Part shown: piece by piece, positions 55,066 to 64,000 of the stretch | How the letters are laid out: each line of letters starts with the position of its first letter | Numbering within the stretch: position 1 is the first letter of the stretch | Source: Okapia johnstoni | Lineage: Eukaryota; Chordata; Mammalia; Artiodactyla; Giraffidae | Direction of reading: 5' to 3' | DNA: 64,000 bases | NCBI GenBank assembly: GCA_024291935.2 | Contig: CM044312.1 | Span: forward strand, 62,001-126,000 | Made by a program: the position numbers and the translations under genes | The notes under the pieces: model-generated | The model's database searches: none | Told to the model about the DNA's origin: nothing | The model's input: only the letters and a program-made list of their open reading frames with translations

Positions 55066-56085
55066 TCTTTATCTAACAAGGTCTATATCCTGACTTCATT
55101 TTAAAGCTAGTTTTGCTGAACCGTTTTTAGTTTCCACACTTTGAACGTGTCATTTTGCCTCCTCTGGCCTCGACTGTTTCTGAAGAGACGTCAGCCTGGG
55201 TAGACTTTCTCGGCCTGCTTTCAGGTTTGAGGCTGTCTTGGGCTGCCAGCATTTTGGCTGTGATGTAGCTACATGTGAATTTCTTGGTTTTTATCCTTTC
55301 TTTTCCTTTAATTTTTCTGATGGGTAGATCAGTATTTTCACCGTGTTTGGGAAGCTGTCGGTTGTCTCTCTGAGCACTTTTTCCACTTTGTCGCCCTCCC
55401 CCTTTATCGCTTCCACTGCACTCACGCTGCGCGCTGACCCGAGCCTCAGTGCCTCTTCATCCCCCTCTGTGATCGCTCCCGGTCTTCCTTCTGCCAGCGC
55501 AGACCTACTGGCGAGCCTCTAGGGACGTTCTCCTTTGGTTATTACCATTTTCATCTCCAACATTTTTACTTTATTTTTTTTAATGATTTCTCTTGAATCA
55601 TATTCTCTGTTTAATGTGACATTGTCATCCTGCTTAAGCTTCTTAGGCAGAGTTCCGTTTGGTTCTTTGAACATCTTTATTGAAGCTGCATTGAAGTCTC
55701 TGCTAAGTCTACACTCTGGGCCCCTCAAAGGCAGTTTCTCTCACCTGCTTTTCTTCTCTTGCCCTGTATGTGGACCACACTTTCCCATTCATTGCATATC
55801 TCAGAATTTTTGGTTAAAAACGGGGGATTTCAGATAATATATTGTAGCAACGCTGAATACTGACTCACCTCTGGGTGTTGTTGTTTGCTCGGTTGTTTAG
55901 CTCTTGGCTGAACCAGATCTCTAAAGTCTATCTCCCCGCCAGCTTGCCCCCGAACATCAAGGGCAACCCCTAGTATCTCCAACCAGATTGCCACCATCTT
56001 CTAGTCTGGCTATGGAAGTTTCACCTCTGGGTCAGCCCAGGTCACTTTTTGGTCAACGGCTGTGTTTAAGTCAGTGACATTTTTC
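55066..56085 (-). mobile_element. Old L1 LINE, internal region, antisense
   Basis: Same word order as at 23675-24650: 'ttgaacgtgtcattttgcct', 'caccgtgtttgggaagctgt', 'ccggtcttccttctgccagc', 'attgaagctgcattgaagtc', then 'ttttggttaaaaacggggg'. It belongs to an older L1 than its left neighbour. Confidence 0.55.
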
Positions 56086-57150
56086 ACCCTTTGACGCATT
56101 GCGTGATGGGGGCTCGGAGGCAGCTAACGCAGCTCACTAAGCTCACCTTTTCTGCCTCTTATTCATCCAGAGAGCAGCAGCCTGTGTTTTCCTTGCTGAC
56201 CTCTCCTGAGGGACACGGTGGGAGGCGTGAATGGTCTTCCAGGCCACCAGGCCTGGCTTGCTATTCCTCACAGGCCCGGCTCCATAGGAGTTACCCCTGG
56301 GTCAGAGCAACTTAGTCAGTTTTGGTCACAAGACCCTCGTGCTGGTGTGACTCCTGCCCTGGTGATGGTCTGTGTGTGGCCAGGAAACACTCACATCTGC
56401 TGCTCGCGACATGGGCACAGGCTCGGCCACACCCAGCCTCGCACCTTCCCTCCAGGTCGTCTGAGAAGCTTCTGGCAGCTCTGCCGTCTTGCTCACACTG
56501 TGAAGCTACCAGCCCCGTGGTGGCTTCCCCCTACCCAGACCCCCACGGTTACTGACTCCACCTTTGGCTAGGGGCCCTCCAGGCTCCTGTTCCCCGCGGG
56601 CAGGACTCCTCCACATCCTGTCCTGCCTTCCTCCACTCCCGCTGCACCAGCGCAGGGGTGGAGAGGCAACCTTTCTTTCTGCAGCGACACCCATGCTCTG
56701 CAAGTGGGAGCCTGGAGGGGAACAAGTGAGCTGGGGTGCAGACCCCAGGATCAGCCTGCCGTGCTGGGGAAGGCTTCCCTCCTCCAGGTGGGAGCCGAGC
56801 GGGGAGAGGCTTCTGCGACGCGGTTCAGGAGGAGGATGCCTGGTGAGGGCAGCTCATCCTCCCGGGGAGGAAAACACAGCCCTGCCTGAGAACTGCGGTG
56901 GGGGCGGGGGGGGGGGGGGGCGCCTGTGTGGTCGGCAGCACCTGCCAAGGACGCAGCCTCTGCTAGACAGGACCTGGGGGCCGAGAGTGATCCTCCTGGT
57001 CATGGTTCAAATGTCTTTATGTTAACATGGTAAGAAGCAGGCAGAGAAACTGTAAATCACTCTGGCCAATGCCCACTGAGGTTCAGTCAGAAATCATGAT
57101 GTAAGTCACTATAGACTTACACCTCGGCAGCGAGTGTTTGTGCAGAGCTT
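56086..57150. other. GC-rich unassigned stretch with a G15 run
   Basis: No gene is supported. An uninterrupted run of 15 G lies at 56906-56920, preceded by GGTGGGGGC, which gives potential for quadruplex formation on the plus strand. Open frames here (for example 56564-57025 +) are compositional. Raised CpG between 56390 and 56900. Confidence 0.4.
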
Positions 57151-57175
57151 TAGTGGTCGAGTCTCAATTTCCTCA
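57151..57175 (+). repeat. 25-bp direct repeat, left copy
   Basis: It matches 57421-57445 at 23 of 25 positions. The shared core is agtctcaatttcctca. It flanks a Bov-tA and is read as a target-site duplication. Confidence 0.9.
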
Positions 57176-57420
57176 CCAGGAGCGTCTCTGATGGCTCAGA
57201 CGGTGACATTATCTGCTTGCAATGCTGGGGAGCGGGGTTCGATCCCTGGGTTGGGAAGATCCCTTGGAGAAGGAAATGGCAACACACTCCAGTACTCTTG
57301 CCTGGAAAATTCCATAGATGGAGGAACCTCACAGGCTTGTCATGAGGTCCTCTCACAGGACCCCATGCGTCCATGGGGTCGCAGAGTCAGACACGACTAA
57401 GTGACTTTGCTTTCACTTTT
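57176..57420 (+). mobile_element. Bov-tA SINE with internal extra sequence
   Basis: The head is 'gcgtctctgatggctcagac', with box-B-like 'gggttcgatccctggg' and the tail ending 'cagacacgactaagtgactt'. Between 'gatggaggaacctcacaggc' and 'gtccatggggtcgcag' there are about 25 more bases than in the other copies. Confidence 0.9.
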
Positions 57421-57445
57421 TAGTAGTCTAGTCTCAATTTCCTCA
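57421..57445 (+). repeat. 25-bp direct repeat, right copy
   Basis: Right partner of 57151-57175, differing at two bases. Confidence 0.9.
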
Positions 57446-58429
57446 ACTTCCTAAGGAGGTGAGAGCTTTGACGGGACCCCGAGAGAAGAGAGGGAACATG
57501 CAGGGCAGAGCGGGCTTCCCCTGGGGACACCCCGAGGCCCCAGCAGTTCAGCCCGCACAGGGGTCCCGGGCAGATCTGAGAAGAAAGGCACAAGAGCCAG
57601 AAGTCATGATGACCTGCTCAAAACTGTGCCCAGGGCGGACTCCAGTACATCAAGAGTCTCCTGCTTTCTTGGATGAAAAATCTGCAAATGTTGTGAGGCT
57701 AGAATTCCTTCTGTCTGGACAATAAAATCGTAAACGCTGGTTGTGCGTGTCAGTCTGCCCAAAGGGGTTCAGAAGCGCTCTCTCTGGCTTGGTGTGCGGC
57801 AGTTTCTGGCTTAGACACGGCTTCCAGCAAAGCACTGCTTTTCAGGAAGATGTAAACCAGCAGGGCCCAAGCCCCTTGCTCTGTTGACAAGGCCCAGAGA
57901 GGCGAGATCATTCGCTGCGATCCTCCCGGCTTGCGGGCCAGGCCCAGCGCTGGTCGCTTCACCTGACAGACGAGGGGCTGGAGGGCACAGCGTCCCCCAA
58001 GCGCAGCTTAGCCAGCAGGTCTGAAAGCGGAGACATCTGCCCTGCAGCAGAGACTGTGTCGGACTCAGCTGGGCTGGTCAGTAAGAGGTTTTCCAAGATC
58101 AGAGTGAGATTTTGAAGCTTAAGACTTGAGCAAGACTACCGTACTTTCCTCCTCAGGCTCCAAGTTTTAAAACTCACTGCTCTAGGTTAAAGCCTTGGAA
58201 GCTGGTGTTAAACTGTGACCACGATTAAGAGCTTGATGTTTAAGATTTTGTTGGATTGAAGCTTGCCCAGTTGAGGGATGTTTGGGAAAAGGCTCAGCAT
58301 AAGGAAGAGCCAGGGAGAAGTCCTGGAGCAGGTGGTGAGGAGGCAGGCAGGGAGACAGAGCAGGGCTGTTAACAGAAGCTAGACCCCCATCCGCAACTGC
58401 TGACTCCCGCCGGTCCTTGCTCTGTGCCT
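57446..58429. other. Unassigned stretch
   Basis: No recognised gene or repeat. Short open frames have no domain. Confidence 0.35.
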
Positions 58430-58520
58430 GGACCGTTCTTACTCATGCTTCGTTTTTTTAACCTTCACAGCAGCCTATGTCAATGATATTATTATTGTCT
58501 TTCATTCTGCAGCCAGGACC
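58430..58520 (-). mobile_element. MIR SINE core, antisense
   Basis: 'ttaaccttcacagcagccta' followed by 'atattattattgtctttcat' matches the complement of the MIR core. It is short and diverged. Confidence 0.55.
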
Positions 58521-59896
58521 TCTGCCTTGTACATGGCAACACACAGGGACCAGACACTACTGGATAAACTCAGGTTATGTTCTGGGCCAAAAGGCATGCT
58601 CCACTCCACTTCCAAAGCAGGCAAACGCAATGATTCTCCCCAATGGCAACTCCTCAGACTATCGTCTCCCAGGGGAAAATCTTTATAAATGACCCTCAAT
58701 GACACTGAACGTCACAGCCAATGCCGTAAGAAAGACCACATGCAAATCCATCTCCATTCCTAGAAAAATAGACTTAAGTACCAGGCTTAGAATCAGATCC
58801 TTGGTTTCATTTAGTGGATGGAAGGGAGCTTTATGTGCTCCCTCAAAGTTTATCCCACGACGTGACAATGTCAGTTTGGGAACAGGCAGCAGTGCCAACA
58901 GCTGCATCACTACAGTTTCCAGCTACTCCAGACATCTTCTGGAAACTGGCCTGAAAGAGGTAAACTTGAGCAGCAGCTTGTACTTCCTGGCCTTTGCCCT
59001 TGGTCCAGTCCCTGCCAGACCTCCTGCAACGGGGGCCGTGTTCTACACATGGCAGGTACGCTCAGCCTGAACTGAGTTCTAGTTGTAAGAGCAAACAGAA
59101 AAAAATTCTTTTAATTTTCAAAATGTTTCCCTCTCCTGGAAATAAATAAAACTTGAGCCTGGAAGAAGGTCTTCACTGAGTCCTAATGGTTTCGCCTTGT
59201 TGTGCAAGGTGCTGGGAGCTCTGAGTGGAAGGAAGACCCCGAGGGGGGAGAAGACCACCCAAGCACCCCCAGTAAACGAGATATTCAGGAAAGGACTTCA
59301 TTTGCACCAAACTCTTTCTTTTTTTACATCAGGGGTAGGGAAATATTGCCTGGAATATCTGAGTGACTATCTCCACTTCATTTTAGTTTCAAACACCTAA
59401 TCTGTGACTAAAGAAAAAATGATGAAGAGAAAGGTGTCAATCTGGATGATCAGCTGATGTCTGAACACAGCGGCATTGGAAGCGCTCCTGTGACCTCAGC
59501 ACCTCTCCCCGGATACGCCCACCCCAGGCAACTCCAAGCCTCCACCCGGGATCTCAAGGCAGCCCCAGTGGCACAGGAGAACTGAAGGATGAAGGCCTTG
59601 GCATTCATGCCCCTGGGATGGGACATTTCTGGGATGGCACACGCCAGATGTTCACCGCAATAATCCACTTATTAATGACCTTCTCTTCCCCATGTCTCCC
59701 CCCCGTGACCCCATCAACAACTCCAGGGCCACCTCCCAAACAAACTGGCTGCTCAGAGTTAGCTGCAGAGTTATTTGTGACAGAAAGAAAAAGCTATAAT
59801 TTCCTGCTGATGGAACCAGGAAGGGTGCTGGTAAGAAACAGTGCCTGCTATTTGCTTCAAGGACTGTTTTGTTTTTTTTAAACCCAAAGCTTTTAA
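58521..59896. other. Unassigned stretch
   Basis: No supported gene. The 123-codon frame at 58699-59070 (+) shows no recognised domain and may be chance. Confidence 0.35.
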
Positions 59897-60190
59897 TTTA
59901 AAAAAAAATTTATTTTTAATTGGAGGATAATTGCTTTACAATCCTGTGTTGGCTTCTGCCATACAACAACGGGAATGAGCCGTGAGTGTGCATGTTCCCT
60001 CCCTTTTGACCTCCCCCACGGCTGTCGCAGAGCACTGATGTGCGTGCTGTGTCTGTGGAGCAGCCCCCGCTGGCGGCCCCTCTCACACGCGGCGGTGTGT
60101 GTCACTCACACTTGGCCCACGCTCTCCTCCTGCCCTGTCCACAGTCTGCTCTCTCTGTCTGTGTCTCTATTCCTGCTTCTGTAGCATTTT
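59897..60190 (-). mobile_element. Ruminant L1 3' end, antisense
   Basis: An A/T-rich tail in complement, then 'taattggaggataattgctt', 'tgttggcttctgccatacaa', 'tgtcgcagagcactgatg' and 'gtctgtgtctctattcctgc'. These are the 3' UTR words of a ruminant L1. 5' truncated after about 290 bases. Confidence 0.8.
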
Positions 60191-60379
60191 TGCTGTCACT
60201 CAAAGCCATGTGAACGTATAAGAATATATAAAACAAACATATTTTAAAAATCCAATTAACTGACTGGAAAGTATTCAAAATGTTTGAGTTCTCACTCCTT
60301 CTCCACGTGGCCTTGAGTGGACCCCATGGTCTGGGAGATAAAGCCACTTTTGTGTGGCAATAAAAACAATCCCTGCTTC

Positions 60380-60960
60380 AAACTTATGGGGAAAAAATTG
60401 ACGTACATAAGTTGAGTGAATCTTAAGTGCATGACCCGATGAATTTTACACACACACGTCCCCCTGGATCCAAGTACCAGATCAACACACAGAACCTTTC
60501 TGACCTCCCCGACCCTCAAAGGATCCTCAAAGGATCTGACCTCTGCCACCAGAGTACCGTCTGTTTTCATACCCGGTGTCCCCAGGCTCGTCCTCCGTAG
60601 ACAGTCTTGGGTCTGGTTTCCTCCCCGTTGGTCACATCATGTGCGTCAGCGGTCTGTTCTCTTTGTTGCTGTAGGTTATCCCAGGGCACAACAATAGCAC
60701 AGGTTACCTGTTTCTCCTGTTGTTGATGAATATGAGGTTGCTTTTAATTTGGGGATGCTATTAAAAGACCGCTAAGAGTACTGTACATGTGCTGCGGTGG
60801 ACACACACACACACATTTATCTTGGGTGTCACCATGGATGGAGCCAATGGATCACCAACCGACACAGGTTTGGTCTTTAGCAGCTACTTCAAACGGTTTT
60901 CCAAGGGGCTTGCACCAACTTTCACTCTTACCAACCAAGAACGTGAGCTCCCTGCTCCAT
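60380..60960 (-). mobile_element. Old L1 LINE 3' region, antisense
   Basis: Complement words are 'acccgatgaattttacacac', 'agatcaacacacagaacctt', 'tgttgttgatgaatatgagg', 'caaacggttttccaaggggc'. A (CA)n tract sits at 60805-60816. It is old and diverged. Confidence 0.6.
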
Positions 60961-61155
60961 CTCCTTCCTAACACTCGATTCTGTTGGCATGTTTGATTTC
61001 TTTGAGTATATAGAGCATTTCTTTGATAAATAATGATGAGTAAGTAGTTTAATCACACTTCCATATGCTCATTAGCTACTTGGGTATCCTCTTTTGAAAG
61101 CACGTGAAGAACACATGGTTTTAATTCTAAATAAAATACTAGTATATAACATTAG
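60961..61155. other. Unassigned stretch
   Basis: AT-rich; nothing recognised. Confidence 0.35.
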
Positions 61156-61264
61156 GCTGTTGTTCAGTCGCTAAGTCATGTCTGACTCTTTGTGGCTCCA
61201 TGGACCATGGCATGCCGGGCTTCTGTGTCCTTTACCATCTCCCAGAGTTCACTCAAACTTTCAG
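61156..61264 (-). mobile_element. BovB LINE 3' end, antisense
   Basis: It begins 'gttgttcagtcgctaagtca' and ends near 'gagttcactcaaactttcag'. Only the last 110 bases of BovB. Confidence 0.85.
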
Positions 61265-61271
61265 ATCACTT

Positions 61272-61381
61272 CAAAAAATTAAAAGATGCTTGCTCCTTGG
61301 AAGAAAAGCTATGACAAAAGTAGACAGTGCATTAAAAAGCAGAGACATCACTTAGCCAACAAAGATATGGTTTTTCCAGTA
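61272..61381 (+). mobile_element. BovB LINE internal fragment, inverted relative to both neighbours
   Basis: From 'attaaaagatgcttgctcct' to 'atggtttttccagtagtc', a plus-strand piece of the post-RT region. Its first 52 bases are the reverse complement of the start of the next BovB segment. Confidence 0.85.
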
Positions 61382-61656
61382 GTCTAGGTTTGTGAAAGCT
61401 TTCCTTCCAAGGAGCAAGCATCTTTTAATTTCATGGCTGCAGTCACCGTCTGCATTGATTTTAAAGCCCAAGAAAATGAAATCTGACACCGTTTCCACTT
61501 TTTCCCATCTATTTGCCATGAAGTGATGGGACCGGATGCCATGATCTTAGTTTTTTGAATGTTGAGTTTTAAGCCAGCTTTTTCACTCTCCTCTTTCACC
61601 TTCATCAACAGGCTCTTTAGTTCCTCTTCACGTTCTGCCTTTAAAGTGGTATCATT
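61382..61656 (-). mobile_element. BovB LINE internal fragment, antisense
   Basis: The minus-strand frame 61608-61384 includes 'KAGLKLNIQKTKIMASGPIT' and ends at 'AACSLEGKLSQT'-like text. It lies just after RT motif C in the family. No 3' end of its own is attached; the 3' tail lies across the inverted piece. Confidence 0.88.
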
Positions 61657-63204
61657 ATGCCCTCAACAAAAATGGTCCATGAAAAACAATAGATGTCAAA
61701 GCATATCTCATTTTCAAAAATTACCTGAAAGTTTCAAAGATGAATTTCCTTACTCAAGAATGTCACCCTGGAAATCCTGAGAGTAATAAGCTGACAATGA
61801 GCTGTCTGTGTCCAAATGATCGTAAGTGCTGAACCGCTGAAACCCACCCTCGAGAGCTTGCATGGAAGCGGCTCAGCCTGGTCTGACGGCACAGAGTCTT
61901 TGCTCAGGTCATCTGCGGTCCTGCTGGTGAGTGACTGTGGTAGATCACGTGGGCGTGCGGGGCGCAGGGTCTCTCTCATGGAGGAGTTCACGGCTCGTGG
62001 CTACCGCACTCAACTTACGGACACGGGGCCTCTGCTTCCCTCCCGCCTCACCTGTCTCTCAGCAAACAGCTTCTGTTCCAGCTTCCAGAGCACCTTGCTA
62101 TCCAGACACAACCTCCCTGTGACCCAGTGCATTCCCACGGTGCCTGTTGGGACAGGGGAGAGGCCTGACATGGATCATCCCCTCAGTGAAGCAAAGAGAA
62201 ACGAAGAGCAGGCTCCTGGCCGACGTGAAACTGAGGGGCATGCGTGATGGGCTGTAGAAAGGCCCACACATCTCTAACTCCAGCAGCTTCCGCGGGGGAA
62301 GCATCTTGGCCTCCCTCCTCTCTGCCCCAGCAGAGGTGGACCCAAGCAGCATCAGGTGGACCCATTCCTCCAGGCAAGACTCAGCATTACCCACCCCACA
62401 GCTCAGGGGCTTGAAGAGGCCATGGGCAGGACAGACCCCAAGAGAGACAGAGAGGCCAGACGCACAGGTGAGAAGCCGTGTTAGTGGTGGCTCCTCTGGC
62501 CTTAGCCAAGAGGGGCAGACAGCAGCCTTGTCCTTCCTGCACATCTGATCCGGAGCTATATGCAAAAGAAAACAGCTGTGTTAACGCCCTGACTTTTGTG
62601 GTAGTTTGTTACAGAGCAGTAAATAAGCAGAACACGCTCTGATGGGGTGGGCGCTGTCCACCCACGTGCTTTTCTGAGTGCGGAATACAGCAGGGAACAA
62701 ACACCTAACCACTGGTTTCATCTCAGAAGAGGCATTAAGATCTCTGCCTGGGGTTCAGTGACATCCTGCACTCCTCCTGTGATAAGCGACGTAAGCCTCA
62801 GGAGTGGGCATTGTGGGAGCTGAGCAGGGCCTCCGGGCAGACAGCTGTGGGCTCCGTCAGCTCCTCCAGCAAAGTGAAGACCGAGGCTCTCAGCTGCCCC
62901 CTTAGAGACTGTGATACACATGTCCAGTGAAGGCCTTGATCAATGACACCCTGGCAACCAATGGCTCTAATTACAGGCGAGTCTTCTTTTTAACGACTTC
63001 TAGCTTGAGGCTTGAGGATGACATCTTCGGGCTGCATCTGAATTGGAGGCTGACCCGGAGGCTGACCCGATGAAGATGTGGGCTTGTGGCCACTGCTCAC
63101 CTAGAGGCTCTGTGTTTGTGCCCCAGCAGGACCCCTCCCTGAGGGTCAGGGGAGGAAAGGCATCATCTGTCAAGTTTCTTTTGCAGCTGCAAGATGTTCA
63201 ACAT
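61657..63204. other. Unassigned stretch
   Basis: No gene or nameable repeat. 'gtggtagtttgttacagagc' at about 62599 resembles the end of an old mammalian repeat but is too short to assign. A 12-base tandem word (ggctgacccgga) lies at about 63048-63069. Confidence 0.35.
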
Positions 63205-63400
63205 CACTAAGATTTAGCTACTTTTGCAGAACGAATTACTTCAAACCTTAGGGGCTTCAAACAAGAACTTTATGTTGCTTTTACACAAAGCTGGGGGGCA
63301 GGAATTTGGTAGGGACATGGCTGTGCACCTTTCACTTAGGGTCTTTAGTGTGGTTATGCTCCACTGGCAGCTGAGGCCCCAGTTGTTTGAGGGCCTGTTG
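63205..63400 (+). repeat. Ancient interspersed repeat, family not assigned
   Basis: 'cagaacgaattacttcaaac', 'aggggcttcaaacaagaact', then 'ggggggcaggaatttggtag' and 'cacttagggtctttagtgtg' follow the word order of a widespread old mammalian repeat. I cannot name the family with certainty. Confidence 0.4.
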
Positions 63401-63639
63401 CAGTGAAAGGAAAAAAGAAGAATGAGTTTTTCTCTCTCCCTTTCCTGAGAACAAAGAATATGAAGAGAACAGTGAATCGGCCTGAACATCCCTGCTTTTT
63501 TTACTCTAACTGCTCCTAATTCTGTGTGTCTATAACTAAATTTGCTTTTCTGCCCCCTAACTCTGCAGAAGCTACACTTTGCACCTATTTTCCTTTGACT
63601 CTATGCTAAATACCTCCCCTATCTGGTGTTTACCCTTAT

Positions 63640-64000
63640 AACACTCTTCCCCTTGTAGTCACATATCAGAAAGAAGGTGCAGAGCCACCAAACTGCCAGA
63701 CTCAATTACTGGGTTACTACTGACAGTTTATGACTGTCTCTGAAACAATGCAAGAGGGAGAAGTCAAGATCCTGCCCCCCGTTCCCCATCACTGACTCTC
63801 GCCTGGGAGCCCTGCCGTCTGCAAGCCCCGGGACCCCTCGGGGTGGGGTGGGGGGTGTGCACACGGCTCTCCAGCCATGAGCCTACGGGGTTCCCTCTCA
63901 GTCTGCTGAGACTAAAGCCACGTTTCTATTTCCTCCAAACTCTGTCTCCGTATTTTTCATTCTCGTTCGGTGGGCAGAGAAGGCCAATTTTGGCCACTGA
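63640..64000 (+). mobile_element. Possible endogenous-retrovirus LTR remnant at the window edge
   Basis: 'ctgctgagactaaagccacg', 'aactctgtctccgtattttt' and 'tcggtgggcagagaaggcc' resemble the R/U5 part of a class I type LTR. The right end is cut by the window, so neither the terminal dinucleotide nor a primer site can be checked. No internal viral genes are in view. Confidence 0.35.

Noticed and set aside
63640..64000. A complete endogenous retrovirus
   Set aside because: Only LTR-like words at the window edge. No gag, pol or env sequence was recognised.

Overview
The window reads as a non-coding, repeat-dense stretch of a ruminant (bovid-type) nuclear genome. The diagnostic repeats are BovB (an RTE-clade LINE), Bov-tA SINEs (tRNA-Glu-like head joined to a BovB tail), a Bov-A2 dimer, CHR-type SINEs and ruminant L1 3' ends. 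Beneath them lie older mammalian layers: diverged L1, MIR, L2 and a hAT-type DNA element. Cattle, sheep and goat cannot be told apart by reading. I found no intact cellular protein-coding gene, no structural RNA gene, and no prokaryotic feature.

Layout. 1-1856: two facing L1 fragments, a Bov-tA inserted in the second, and a BovB 3' end. 2728-3790: Bov-tA, BovB (-) and a MIR. 3.8-7.9 kb is mostly unassigned and holds an unrecognised open frame at 6479-6844. 7.9-9.9 kb: an L1 ORF2 piece, a BovB tail and SINEs. 12.3-16.5 kb: Bov-A2, an old L1, then a VPS35 processed-pseudogene fragment fused in the same orientation to a BovB copy. 17.2-19.5 kb: two more BovB copies, one carrying a nested SINE. 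19.9-25.8 kb: an antisense L1 split by a near-full-length BovB (-), then SINEs and a young L1 3' end. 25.8-33.4 kb is mostly unassigned, with L2 and MIR relics. 33.4-34.2 kb: BovB with a duplicated catalytic motif. 34.9-35.7 kb: CpG-rich DNA. 36.4-39.2 kb: SINEs and BovB (-). 40.5-41.9 kb: GC-rich DNA. 41.9-47.4 kb: antisense L1 carrying a CHR SINE and the BovB with the best reading frame (401 codons). 48.4-48.7 kb: a SINE-head pair between 35-bp perfect direct repeats. 50.2 kb: a hAT-type MITE. 52.8-56.1 kb: nested SINE, BovB and L1. 57.2-64.0 kb: a SINE with 25-bp flanking repeats, MIR, L1s, a BovB inverted hairpin, and possible old LTR sequence at the edge.

Most of what can be explained follows from LINE retrotransposition. 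BovB supplies endonuclease and reverse transcriptase, Bov-tA and Bov-A SINEs borrow its 3' tail, and L1 presumably made some of the target-site duplications. All the LINE copies examined look dead, with truncations, frameshifts, stops or deletions. I see no convincing new functional system. The best leads are the VPS35-BovB chimera, the 35-bp repeats at 48.4/48.7 kb, the BovB hairpin at 61.3 kb, and an unclassified 304-bp insert at 54.5 kb. All family assignments come from recalled consensus features, and no database search was run.
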